Positions 17,713 through 26,139 of a DNA stretch of 64,000 nucleotides are shown here, in pieces. This DNA comes from Sulfurospirillum diekertiae (GTDB taxonomy: Bacteria > Campylobacterota > Campylobacteria > Campylobacterales > Sulfurospirillaceae), in contig NZ_CP021416.1 of the NCBI RefSeq assembly GCF_002162315.1, positions 1,562,207 to 1,626,206 on the forward strand. The letters are read 5' to 3'. A model generated the notes under the pieces. It was not told where the DNA came from. It ran no database searches and worked only from the letters and a program-made list of their open reading frames with translations. The position numbers were made by a program, and so were the translations under genes. How positions within the stretch are numbered: the stretch's first letter is position 1; each line of letters opens with the position of its first letter.

Positions 17713-18453
17713 TTAGAAGCTATACATGATAGACAAGTATCCAGCCACTTGATAATGGTCATCCACAATAGGGCTTTTATAAATTGTGCTGTCAAATCTC
17801 TTGTATTCGACATTAGCAATGATCGACCATGTCTCACTAAAGGCAAAGATTTGCGTTAAGCCAATAAAAGGGTTGAGGGCACCATCGGCATGGTAACTTG
17901 GACGTGCGAAGGTTGCCTCTTTATCTTTGACACCGTAGTAATAATTGCTTTTCTTATCACTGAGGTATTCTGCGCCCGCATAGAGTGACAGACCTGAATT
18001 TCTTGTCTCAAAAAGTGTGTAGTTATACGCTGCATTAAAGGTATAGCCATCTGTGGTACCGCTGACATCACGCGAAACAGTACCGCTTAAAAAACTATTC
18101 TCAAAATTGTATTTCATTCTGAGTCCGCCTTCTAAGGACATATTTCGATTGTCCATACCTTTTAACTCATTACTATCTTTGCCTTTATAGCCTGCAAGTA
18201 CAGGAAGTAGGATAACTCCAACTTGTAAGGTTTTGGTATCGTAAAAATTGTATCCCATATTGATACCTTCAATAAAAGCACTTTTGTACGTAAGCTCAAT
18301 ATCGGGTAAGGGCATTGTAACACTTGAAACGCCTTTGTAAGGGCTTGTACTCGTTGTTGCGCCCACACCTACTTGGAGTGCCAAGTCATCACTGGTTGCA
18401 CATAGGTGAGTCAGCAAAACACAGGACACTAAAATTAGCTTATTCTTCATCAT
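17713..18453 (-). CDS. MipA/OmpV-family outer-membrane beta-barrel protein
   Basis: A 246-residue protein with an N-terminal signal peptide (MMKNKLILVSCVLLTHLCA). Repeated amphipathic strands end in a C-terminal Phe (YLSIMYSF), the outer-membrane assembly signal. Family features include an early VGVGATTSTSPYKGV and MPLPDIELTYKSAFI and alternating Tyr-rich strands such as AAYNYTLFETRNSGLSLYAGAEYL. MipA/OmpV proteins are scaffold or porin-like barrels whose substrates are mostly unknown. The gene is monocistronic with its own hairpin terminator. The divergent AraC regulator at 18587 is an obvious candidate controller, since only 133 bases separate the two starts. Confidence 0.75.
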   Translation of the reverse strand: MMKNKLILVSCVLLTHLCATSDDLALQVGVGATTSTSPYKGVSSVTMPLPDIELTYKSAFIEGINMGYNFYDTKTLQVGVILLPVLAGYKGKDSNELKGMDNRNMSLEGGLRMKYNFENSFLSGTVSRDVSGTTDGYTFNAAYNYTLFETRNSGLSLYAGAEYLSDKKSNYYYGVKDKEATFARPSYHADGALNPFIGLTQIFAFSETWSIIANVEYKRFDSTIYKSPIVDDHYQVAGYLSIMYSF

Positions 18454-18546
18454 CGAATCTCCATTGTCGTTTAAATGCTGAAAGTGTATATAAGCGTGAT
18501 ATTTTTTTATAGTAAAAAAGCGAACAAAGAGTTTGGCTATTTAGTA

Positions 18547-18552
18547 TATAAT
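18547..18552 (+). promoter_or_regulatory. Probable sigma-70 -10 element for the AraC gene
   Basis: TATAAT at 18547-18552 lies 35 bases before the ATG at 18587, in an AT-rich divergent spacer. Confidence 0.45.
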
Positions 18553-18586
18553 TCGATGATTGTTTTAAGCTTTTTGAAGGAAGAAA

Positions 18587-19471
18587 ATGTTTGTAGATAC
18601 GGGAATGCCGCCTCATGGCGATTACACAAAAGCATTTCCAAAAACTCCATCTCTGTTACCTTATATTCATTCATATGTCTCTATCATCAGTGCAGTAGAA
18701 GATACCCGTGAGCAGTATATTACACGCTTTTTCCCCTCCTTTATGACGCAGTTTGTCTTTGATTTTTATGGAAGTTTGAATGAAGTTATTGAAGAAGGAA
18801 GTATACAGCTTGATATTGACAAAGGAACCTATGTAAAAAGCGGCATTGGCACATGGATGGACTTTTTTCAAAAAGAGAGTTTATCGTCTAAACGATTAGT
18901 CAAAAGCTTTAAAGTAACGCTCTATCCGCATGTCCTCTACGAAGTATTTGGTATTTCACCTTTTGAAATTCGAAATGAAGATCTGAGTATCAACGATATA
19001 TGGGGAAAATACGAAGGAGAATTGCTTTTTGAAGAGTTAGAGTCTATGCCCACAGGAGATGGGATGATTGAAGTTTTTGAGCGTTATTTTATGAAGCAAT
19101 TATCAAAAAAATATTGTTTTCAAAAAAATATTTCAAATTATCTTATGGGTGGACATGATTATCCTTCTTTAAAATTATTATCGCAAGAGTGCGGTTACAG
19201 TGAAAGGTGGATCCAGAAACAATATCTTGAAGTCTTTGGAGAATCCTTTAAGCACATTCATAATAATGCACGATTTATCAAAACATTAAGGATGATGAAT
19301 AGCGCTGTTTTACGAGGTGAAAGTCATCTTAAATTTGTCTCCATAGCGTACGAGTGTGGCTATTTTGATCAGACACATTTTATTAAAGAGTTCAAAAAAT
19401 TTACAGGACTCACACCCTCTTATTATTTCCATACATTTAGAGACAAAATTCCACTTTCGTGGCTTTGGTAA
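18587..19471 (+). CDS. AraC-family transcriptional regulator
   Basis: A 294-residue protein. The C-terminal two-HTH AraC domain is clear: LLSQECGYSERWIQKQYLEVFGESF, then FVSIAYECGYFDQTHFIKEFKKFTGLTPSYY, with the typical second recognition helix. The N-terminal 190 residues resemble the DUF6597-type sensor seen in some AraC members (YIHSYVSIISAVE...) rather than a cupin arabinose-binding fold. The start follows TTGAAGGAAG. It stands divergently from the MipA/OmpV gene and convergently with the MFS gene, so it may control either. The effector is unknown. Confidence 0.85.
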   Translation: MFVDTGMPPHGDYTKAFPKTPSLLPYIHSYVSIISAVEDTREQYITRFFPSFMTQFVFDFYGSLNEVIEEGSIQLDIDKGTYVKSGIGTWMDFFQKESLSSKRLVKSFKVTLYPHVLYEVFGISPFEIRNEDLSINDIWGKYEGELLFEELESMPTGDGMIEVFERYFMKQLSKKYCFQKNISNYLMGGHDYPSLKLLSQECGYSERWIQKQYLEVFGESFKHIHNNARFIKTLRMMNSAVLRGESHLKFVSIAYECGYFDQTHFIKEFKKFTGLTPSYYFHTFRDKIPLSWLW

Positions 19472-19475
19472 CTAT

Positions 19476-20702
19476 TTAAAGCGATCGCTTCTGCTTATAC
19501 CAACTATTTGCACATACCCATGTCGTTCCTAGCAAAATAAGTGATGCGAACCAAAAAGAGGCATAAGGGTGTAAAAATTGGTTCATCCCATATGCGAGCA
19601 TCGGTCCAAGCGCCGCACCAAAGTCAATGAGTAACGAGTAGGTTGTCATTATTTTAATCCTTGCTCCATTATTTGATGCCGTATCAGCAGCTAAAGCATC
19701 AGCAATAGTTGTAAGTGAAGTTGCTGTAGCTTGGAGTAAAAGAAGTATTCCAATCCATATCCAAAAAGGCAGATCAAAAGAGACCAACGCAAATGAAATA
19801 CTTGCTAATACTGTTGAGATAAGAAGAAGAGGATATCGACCCACATTTCCATCCGTCAAACTACCAAATAAGGGAGCTAGAAATGGCTCAAATCCCCAAC
19901 GAATCGCTTGCAATATGCCCGCAAGTGAAGAAGCTCCAATGAAACATCCAAAAATTAAGACAACAGAGCCGTTGTGAATTTCAATCAAGTATGAAAGTGT
20001 GGATGTTACAATTCCTTGATAAATCAAAGCAAAAAACATCCCAACACCTAAAACGGATAGGACATTACGATGCTTCCACAAAGAGAAGTGTCGCTCACTT
20101 TCGACATGCTCAGAAACCATCCCTTGATGGGTTGGCTTAATAACGATAAAAACAATAGGCAAACAACAGAGTGTTACAAGACTAAAAATAATTGATGTGG
20201 GCAATAAACCATAAATATCTGCTAAAAATCCTCCAACGAGCATTCCCACTAAACTTCCAAGGCGATACAATCCATTGTAAAGTCCCATACTTTTGCCTCT
20301 AGTCGTATCTGTAGCATATTCCAAAATCGTAAAATAAGCTCCTAGTCGCAAAAATCCCCACGCAATTCCCCAAAAGCAGCGTGCAATCAAAAGGGCAATA
20401 AAACCGTGCAGTAAACCATAGGAGAGGGTTGTTAAAAATGCCAATAATACAGCAATCAAAACACCGGTGCGCGCACTGATTTTCGTGTAAAGCCATCCAA
20501 TAAGAGGATTCAGAGGAAGTCTGATTAAACGGTTAATGGAGAGTAAAATACCCACTTGCCATAAAGAGGTAAGCCCAGCTTCTTCAAAGTGAGTAGGTAA
20601 AACAACGTAGAGCATTGAATCCCCCACCAAACAAACAGCTGTAAGCAGGGCAATGATCACGATAGGTTTTTTGTGAAAAGTTTGAAGCGTTTCAGGTTGC
20701 AT
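19476..20702 (-). CDS. Major facilitator superfamily transporter
   Basis: A 408-residue protein with about 12 hydrophobic helices in two halves. The loop after helix 2 reads NRLIRLPLNPLIGWLYTKISARTG, an MFS-type 2-3 loop. The middle cytoplasmic loop is charged (KPTHQGMVSEHVESERHF). Helices such as LILLGTTWVCANSWYK end the protein. Substrate cannot be read from sequence; the fold resembles drug/proton antiporters or sugar exporters. The gene ends 5 bases from the stop of the convergent AraC gene, so the two do not share a promoter. Confidence 0.85.
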   Translation of the reverse strand: MQPETLQTFHKKPIVIIALLTAVCLVGDSMLYVVLPTHFEEAGLTSLWQVGILLSINRLIRLPLNPLIGWLYTKISARTGVLIAVLLAFLTTLSYGLLHGFIALLIARCFWGIAWGFLRLGAYFTILEYATDTTRGKSMGLYNGLYRLGSLVGMLVGGFLADIYGLLPTSIIFSLVTLCCLPIVFIVIKPTHQGMVSEHVESERHFSLWKHRNVLSVLGVGMFFALIYQGIVTSTLSYLIEIHNGSVVLIFGCFIGASSLAGILQAIRWGFEPFLAPLFGSLTDGNVGRYPLLLISTVLASISFALVSFDLPFWIWIGILLLLQATATSLTTIADALAADTASNNGARIKIMTTYSLLIDFGAALGPMLAYGMNQFLHPYASFWFASLILLGTTWVCANSWYKQKRSL

Positions 20703-20760
20703 AAAAACCAGCTGTAGGAATGAATTTTAAGTGTATTAACAAAAGAAGCACACAATCAAA

Positions 20761-20838
20761 TGGTCGGAGTGACAGGACTCGAACCTGCGACCTCTACCAC
20801 CCCAAGGTAGCGCGCTAGCCAGGCTGCGCTACACCCCG
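20761..20838 (-). tRNA. tRNA-Pro (anticodon GGG)
   Basis: Cloverleaf on the minus strand with encoded CCA. The acceptor is CGGGGTG with CACTCCG, the D arm includes AGCGCAGCCTGGCTAGCGC, the anticodon stem is CTACC/GGTAG around loop TTGGGGT (anticodon GGG), and the T arm is GCAGG-TTCGAGT-CCTGT. Confidence 0.94.
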
Positions 20839-20952
20839 ACACATTTAAGAATTTTGATTTTAACCAAGATAACCAAAAAGTTTTATTATAATAATAGATC
20901 TATATTAAACGGATATACAACCGTTTTTATAAAAAATCAACAATGGCCCTTC

Positions 20953-22467
20953 ATGAAAGAAATTCTTTTAACGACCTTTAATGCACGCTATACACATACA
21001 TCTATTGCTCAACGCTATCTTTTTGCCAACCTTGAAGAGCTTCAAGAAAAAGCGAAAATTTTAGAGTTTGTCATCAACTCACAAGTCGCCGATGCCGCAG
21101 AAGAAATCCTTAGTTATAATCCAAAAATTGTAGGCATTGGTGCATATATTTGGAACGCTTTAGAAGTACAAGAGCTTATAAGTATCCTCAAAAAAGTAGC
21201 ACCTCATATTCTCATTATATTAGGAGGTCCTGAAGCGAGCTATCTCCCTCATCGTGTTGATTTTAGCGGAGCAGACTACATTATTCAAGGAGAAGGTGAC
21301 ATCGCTTTTTATGAGCTGTGTAAAACGCTATTTGAGGGTCATAAACCAAATGAGCGCGTCATCAAAGCGCCGATGGTTCATTTGAATGCCATAAAACTGC
21401 CATATGACTACTACACAGATCACGACATCAAAAACCGTTACTGCTACGTTGAGGCAAGTCGTGGATGCCCATTTACCTGTGAATTTTGTCTTTCATCTGC
21501 TGATAAAAAAGTGCGAGATATCGAAATAGAACGTTTCATTGACGAACTGGAAAAGCTCTGGCAAAGAGGGGTGCGTAATTTTAAGTTTATTGACCGTACG
21601 TTTAATCTGAGCATCGAAAATGCCACCAAACTACTGGATTATTTCCTCTCTAAAACCGAAACGTATTTTGTCCATTTTGAAGTGATACCTGACCATTTTC
21701 CAAGCTCTCTTCGAGAAAAAATAGCACAGTTTCCTCCTGCAGCGCTGCAACTCGAAGTGGGTATTCAAACGCTTGATCCTGAAATCTCTAAAAATATTCA
21801 TAGACGCCTCAACATTACTAAAATCGAAGACAACCTTGCCTTTCTACAACAGCAAACGCATGCGCATTTGCATGTGGACCTCATTATCGGTTTACCAGGA
21901 GAAAGTTTAGAAGGTTTTGGTCGCAATTTAGACAAGCTTTATTCGCTGACACAGTGTGAGATTCAAATCGGCATCCTCAAAAAACTCTCAGGTACAACTA
22001 TTTCGCGTCACGACGAGATCTACGGTATGAAGTATTGCGATAAGCCACCCTATGATATTTTGCAAAACAACCTTATCCCTTTTAAAGAGATGCAAAAGAT
22101 GAAGCGTTTTGCTCGCTTTTGGGATATGGTGTATAACAGTGGTAATTTTAAGAAGAGTGCAATACACTTATGGCATGATGGCAAAGTGTATGATGGCTTT
22201 TATGCTTTTAGTGAATGGCTTTATACGCAAACAAAGTCTACATGGCAGATTTCATTGGATCGCCTAGCGGAGCTTATTTTTCGCTATCTTTGTGAAGAGC
22301 TAGGACATGAACGTGAGTTTATTAAAGGAATGTTGATAGAAGACATTATGACCATACGTGGACGTAAAATGCCTTCTTTTTTACGCGAAAATTACGTTCA
22401 AGAGGAAGTGCATAAAGAGGGTACTTCAAAACTTAATAAACGCCAGTTAAAACATGCCACAGTATAA
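20953..22467 (+). CDS. B12-binding-domain radical SAM protein
   Basis: With the ATG at 20953 the product is 504 residues. Residues 1-140 form a cobalamin-binding Rossmann-like domain (MKEILLTTFNARYTHTSIAQ, VVGIGAYIWN-type core, ILGGPEASYLP, IIQGEGD). The radical SAM domain starts at YVEASRGCPFTCEFCLSS, carrying the CxxxCxxC ligands for 4Fe-4S. EVGIQTLDPE and DLIIGLPGE follow, and then a DUF4080-type C-terminal domain. Such proteins usually methylate unactivated carbons, but the substrate here is unknown. The gene begins 115 bases past tRNA-Pro on the opposite strand and is followed 24 bases later by the DUF445 gene. Confidence 0.85.
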   Translation: MKEILLTTFNARYTHTSIAQRYLFANLEELQEKAKILEFVINSQVADAAEEILSYNPKIVGIGAYIWNALEVQELISILKKVAPHILIILGGPEASYLPHRVDFSGADYIIQGEGDIAFYELCKTLFEGHKPNERVIKAPMVHLNAIKLPYDYYTDHDIKNRYCYVEASRGCPFTCEFCLSSADKKVRDIEIERFIDELEKLWQRGVRNFKFIDRTFNLSIENATKLLDYFLSKTETYFVHFEVIPDHFPSSLREKIAQFPPAALQLEVGIQTLDPEISKNIHRRLNITKIEDNLAFLQQQTHAHLHVDLIIGLPGESLEGFGRNLDKLYSLTQCEIQIGILKKLSGTTISRHDEIYGMKYCDKPPYDILQNNLIPFKEMQKMKRFARFWDMVYNSGNFKKSAIHLWHDGKVYDGFYAFSEWLYTQTKSTWQISLDRLAELIFRYLCEELGHEREFIKGMLIEDIMTIRGRKMPSFLRENYVQEEVHKEGTSKLNKRQLKHATV

Positions 22468-22491
22468 TGGCAATTTTTTTAAGGAGAAATA

Positions 22492-23202
22492 ATGAAAATT
22501 GATAAAAGTTGGTGGACGGATATTATAAGTGTCAGTTTGATTGGAGTTTCATTTTTGATACCAGCGCCTTATGCGCATTGGTCACTCTTAACAGGACTTT
22601 TCGCCTTTTCAGGCGCAGTAACCAATCAAATAGCGATTCATATGTTATTTGAAAAAGTACCTTTTTTATATGGAAGTGGCGTTATACAGTTGCAATTTGA
22701 AGCCTTTAAAGCTTCGATCAAAAATTTGATGATGGATCAGTTTTTTACTAAAGAACAGTTGGATGCTTTTTTTGCAAAAGAAGAAAAAACGCTTGATTTA
22801 AGCCCAGTGATTGCAGAAGTGGACTTTTCTCCTGCCTTTGATGCACTGACTAAAACGGTGATGGAGTCCTCATTTGGCGGAATGCTCGGGATGTTTGGAG
22901 GTGCTGGCGCATTAGAAGGACTTCGAGCGCCTTTTAGTGAGAAACTCAAAGATTCTATCATTGAAATTAGCGAAAGTAATGTATTTCAACAAAAAATAGC
23001 ACAAACTATACAAAATTCATCACTTACTGATGATATGCTTATTACCATAGAGCAGATGATTGATGCAAGGCTAAATGAGCTGACACCACAGATGGTAAAA
23101 GAGATCGTACAAAATTTCATTAAAGAGCATTTAGGTTGGCTAGTGGTTTGGGGTGGTTTTTTTGGTGCATTGATTGGTCTGCTTTCAACATTGGTTATTT
23201 AA
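22492..23202 (+). CDS. DUF445-family membrane protein
   Basis: A 236-residue protein. A hydrophobic N-terminus with SFLIPAPYAHWSLLTGLFAFSGAVTNQIAIHMLF contains the family's conserved Gly/Asn/Asp-poor segment GAxTNxxAxxMLF. A long amphipathic middle follows, and the C-terminal helix is WLVVWGGFFGALIGLLSTLVI. The function of DUF445 is unknown; relatives are membrane anchored with a large helical domain. The Shine-Dalgarno sequence is AAGGAG. It is probably co-transcribed with the radical SAM gene. Confidence 0.8.
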   Translation: MKIDKSWWTDIISVSLIGVSFLIPAPYAHWSLLTGLFAFSGAVTNQIAIHMLFEKVPFLYGSGVIQLQFEAFKASIKNLMMDQFFTKEQLDAFFAKEEKTLDLSPVIAEVDFSPAFDALTKTVMESSFGGMLGMFGGAGALEGLRAPFSEKLKDSIIEISESNVFQQKIAQTIQNSSLTDDMLITIEQMIDARLNELTPQMVKEIVQNFIKEHLGWLVVWGGFFGALIGLLSTLVI

Positions 23203-23275
23203 GTATCGCTATGCAGATTTACAAAGTTTAAAATACATATAATTATATATAAAATAATACAAATAAAGGAGTTTT

Positions 23276-24379
23276 ATGGAGTGTTCTTATTTTGGGGAAT
23301 GTGGTAGTTGTACACTTTATACATTGGACTATAACGCGCAGTGTGCGCATAAACAAGCACATATGCGTATGTTATTTGAACCTTTACATGTAAAAGCATT
23401 TGACTTCTTTGATTCTCCTTCTGAACACTACCGTGGGCGCTCTGAATTTCGTATCTGGAAAGAGGGTAATACTCTTCGCTATGCCATGGGAACTATGGAT
23501 AAAAAAAGCACTGTTTGCATTGATGCGTGTCCGAAAGTGGAAACAAAAATTTATACTTTGATGCCTGAACTCTTGAAAAAAATTGAAAACTCTGCGATGC
23601 TTCGTGAAAGACTTTTCGCTATAGAGTTTCTTGCTTCCTCTAAACATCTTTTGGTGACGCTCATCTACCATAAACCTTTACAAGATGAGTGGGACGAGGA
23701 AGCCAAAATGCTGGAAAATATGTTTGGAATTTTTATCATTGGGCGCAGTCGTGGTATTAAACGTGTGCTGAGTCAAGATTTTGTGGAAGATCATCTTGAA
23801 ATCGCAGGAAAAAGCTATTGTTATCACATCATTGAAGGTGGTTTTTCTCAACCTAATCGTTTGATGAATCAAACAATGATTGGCTGGGTATTAGGTCATC
23901 TTGAAAACTGTGAGGATTTGTTGGAACTCTATTGTGGTTATGGTAACTTCACGATTCCAATGGCTCAAAAATTTCGTAAAGTTTTAGCAACCGAGATTTC
24001 TAAAACATCCATCAAATCTGCACTCATAAACTGTGAACTCAACGATGTTCATAACATTGCTTTCTTACGCATGAGTGCAGAAGAGCTGACATCTGCACTA
24101 AAAAAAGAGCGCGAATACAACCGCTTGTCGGACATCAACCTTGAAGACTACAGCTTTAGTCATGTCTTTGTTGATCCACCCCGTTCTGGTATGGATGAAG
24201 CCAGCCTAGCGTTTATCTCTCAGTTTGAGAACATCATTTACATTTCGTGCAATCCAGAAACGCTTAAGCGTGATTTGGAAGTTTTAACGTCTCAGTACGC
24301 CATTCTCCATTTTGCCCTGTTCGATCAATTTCCGAACACTGAGCATTTGGAGTCTGGCGTCATTTTAAAACGACTTTAA
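23276..24379 (+). CDS. trmA: tRNA (uracil-5-)-methyltransferase TrmA
   Basis: A 367-residue SAM-dependent enzyme that makes 5-methyluridine at tRNA position 54. Motifs: SAM-binding LLELYCGYGNFTIPMAQ, DPPRSGMDEASL, and the catalytic-Cys loop YISCNPETLKRDL, then a late Glu in FPNTEHLESG. The extreme N-terminus MECSYFGECGSCTLY has three close cysteines, reminiscent of the FeS motif of RlmD/RumA; Escherichia TrmA lacks it. AAAGGAG precedes the start. TTTACATGTAAA at 23383 is read as Leu-His-Val-Lys. Its stop codon is part of the 28-bp palindrome shared with the convergent chemoreceptor. Confidence 0.92.
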   Translation: MECSYFGECGSCTLYTLDYNAQCAHKQAHMRMLFEPLHVKAFDFFDSPSEHYRGRSEFRIWKEGNTLRYAMGTMDKKSTVCIDACPKVETKIYTLMPELLKKIENSAMLRERLFAIEFLASSKHLLVTLIYHKPLQDEWDEEAKMLENMFGIFIIGRSRGIKRVLSQDFVEDHLEIAGKSYCYHIIEGGFSQPNRLMNQTMIGWVLGHLENCEDLLELYCGYGNFTIPMAQKFRKVLATEISKTSIKSALINCELNDVHNIAFLRMSAEELTSALKKEREYNRLSDINLEDYSFSHVFVDPPRSGMDEASLAFISQFENIIYISCNPETLKRDLEVLTSQYAILHFALFDQFPNTEHLESGVILKRL

Positions 24380-24402
24380 CCTTTTACATGTAAAAGGTTA
24401 AA
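24375..24402. terminator. 28-bp perfect palindrome holding both stop codons of a convergent pair
   Basis: Centred on ACATGT between 24388 and 24389, every base from 24375 to 24402 pairs with its mirror image: TTTAACCTTTTACA on the left and its exact complement on the right. The trmA stop TAA (24377-24379) and the chemoreceptor stop (minus strand, 24398-24400) both lie inside. The sequence could fold as a bidirectional terminator or serve as a protein site; it is an extended member of the iterated palindrome family. Confidence 0.75.
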
Positions 24403-25579
24403 TCTTAAAGAGCGCAAGTTTAGAAGCAAGTGTATTAGAAAGATTCAAAAGCTCATCTGATGAAGTGTTAAGGTTTTCAACATCACTACTGTTTTGTAAA
24501 GATGATTCATAAATCTGACCAATATTTTTAATGATCGTTGCTGTATTTTGGGAAAGACGTTGAGAAACTTCCGAAGCAATTTGTGAAGCATCAGACGCCT
24601 CTTTGATGATCGTTTCCGTGTCGCTAATCTTAAGCTCAACCTCTTCAGAATTAATCGCCATTTGCTCAATAAACTTATAATTCTCACTCATCTGACCACT
24701 GGCATCCATAATGTTTTGCACAATCACATTAATCGTTGCATTAATTTCCGTCAGACTTCGTTGCGTACGTTCTGCCAGATTTCTAACTTCATCGGCAACA
24801 ACGGCAAATCCACGACCATGTTCACCTGCTCGTGCCGCTTCAATAGCAGCATTAAGGGCTAGAAGATTGGTCTGATCGGCAATGTCAGCGATCACAGTGA
24901 GTACACTTTTAACTTGATTGGCATCCTGACTGAGTTGTTGAAGCCGATCTGACGTGTGCGATTCAACTTCAGAAGCTTGCTGAATATTGGCGACTAAATT
25001 TTTAATCTCTTGTGTTGTTGTATAGAGTGTTTGAGACGCATTAAAGATATTTTCACTAGTTTGCGTTGCGTTGAGTGTATTTTGTTCCAAGGTTATTTTC
25101 ATAGCATCACCCAAATCTTTCGTCTGTTTGACAAAATCACGCTCTGCTACCATTCGTTTGTCCACTTCGTGCGAAATGGCTGAAAATTGATTTGCCATAG
25201 TTGCACTCTCTGTAGACGTTTTTGTTGAAGCAACAATGGTACTATGAATCTTTTCAATAAAGTGATTGATATTTTCAGATAAATCTGCTATCTCATCTTT
25301 AGAATTAATTTGAATACGTTTGGTAAGATCGCCACTTCCTTTGGCAAGATCAAGTGTAATGATGGAGAGTGCATCAATAGAATTGGTCATACTGACAACC
25401 ATAACACGGGTAAAAATGAAGAAAAATACCATTCCACCAACAGATCCAGCAATTAAAATCAATCGCTCTGTCCCTGTAATTAAAAATGAGACTAATATAA
25501 TATTTGCCATAAAACCACATAAGGTTCCAATTGCTAAAAACCAGCCCTTCGTTTTAATCTTAATCTGATTCAAAAACAT
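24398..25579 (-). CDS. Methyl-accepting chemotaxis protein without a periplasmic sensor domain
   Basis: A 393-residue protein. Two closely spaced membrane helices (about 12-34 and 39-58) are joined by only a few residues (TGTER), so there is no extracytoplasmic ligand domain. A HAMP-like segment ([26 protein letters not shown]) follows. The signalling hairpin has the canonical tip [38 protein letters not shown] (given here only as a marker, about residues 228-265). It probably senses a cytoplasmic or membrane signal, such as redox state. It has no chemotaxis neighbours. Confidence 0.9.
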   Translation of the reverse strand: MFLNQIKIKTKGWFLAIGTLCGFMANIILVSFLITGTERLILIAGSVGGMVFFFIFTRVMVVSMTNSIDALSIITLDLAKGSGDLTKRIQINSKDEIADLSENINHFIEKIHSTIVASTKTSTESATMANQFSAISHEVDKRMVAERDFVKQTKDLGDAMKITLEQNTLNATQTSENIFNASQTLYTTTQEIKNLVANIQQASEVESHTSDRLQQLSQDANQVKSVLTVIADIADQTNLLALNAAIEAARAGEHGRGFAVVADEVRNLAERTQRSLTEINATINVIVQNIMDASGQMSENYKFIEQMAINSEEVELKISDTETIIKEASDASQIASEVSQRLSQNTATIIKNIGQIYESSLQNSSDVENLNTSSDELLNLSNTLASKLALFKI

Positions 25580-25703
25580 TAACTCTCCTTGTAAATATAA
25601 ACCAATCGATTATAACAAATTCATACAATTAAAGCCATGGATAATCGCGCCAAAAGATTGTGTGTGCTATACTCACGACTTAAATTTTTTTAAAGGAGCA
25701 ATA

Positions 25704-26138
25704 ATGGAATGCGATATTTCAAATATTAGCATGCCTGGTGATGCGGGCATTAAAGACATTTTTTCGATGTGTAAGAGTATTGCCATTATTGGTTTATCTC
25801 CAGATCCGACCAAAGATAGCCATAAAGTGGCACGCTACTTGCAAGAACATGGGTTTAAAATTTATCCGATCTATCCTAAAGAAGAGATAATTTTAGGTGA
25901 AAAAGTTTACCGAACTCTTTTAGATATTCCTGAGAGTGTGGATATGGTAGACATGTTCCGCAAGCCTGAAATTGCGGATGGTTTGATCGAAGAAGTTTTA
26001 AAAAAAGGTGATGTAAAAGTCTTTTGGTTACAACTGGGCATCGTCAACAATCAAGCGTGTACAAAAGCACATGAAAATGGCTTGATTGCAGTACAAAATC
26101 GATGTACCAAAGTAGAATATGAAAGGTTAATGAAATAA
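25704..26138 (+). CDS. CoA-binding domain protein (YccU-like)
   Basis: With ATG 25704 (AAAGGAG upstream) the product is 144 residues with a Rossmann-type CoA-binding fold. The glycine-rich start is SIAIIGLSPDPTKDSHKVARYLQEHGFKIYPIYP, then KVYRTLLDIPESVDMVDMFR, and it ends VQNRCTKVEYERL, the usual C-terminus of this family (related to the CoA-binding part of succinyl-CoA synthetase alpha). The enzymatic role is unknown. A -10 TATACT with upstream TGTGC lies at 25668-25673. It runs directly into the threonine dehydratase gene with 1 base between. Confidence 0.85.
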   Translation: MECDISNISMPGDAGIKDIFSMCKSIAIIGLSPDPTKDSHKVARYLQEHGFKIYPIYPKEEIILGEKVYRTLLDIPESVDMVDMFRKPEIADGLIEEVLKKGDVKVFWLQLGIVNNQACTKAHENGLIAVQNRCTKVEYERLMK

Positions 26139-26139
26139 A

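Noticed and set aside
24383..24394. LexA or ParB (parS) sites as explanation of the palindrome
   Set aside because: The sequence does not match known LexA boxes or the parS pattern TGTTNCACGTGAAACA, and the copies are too many and too dispersed.
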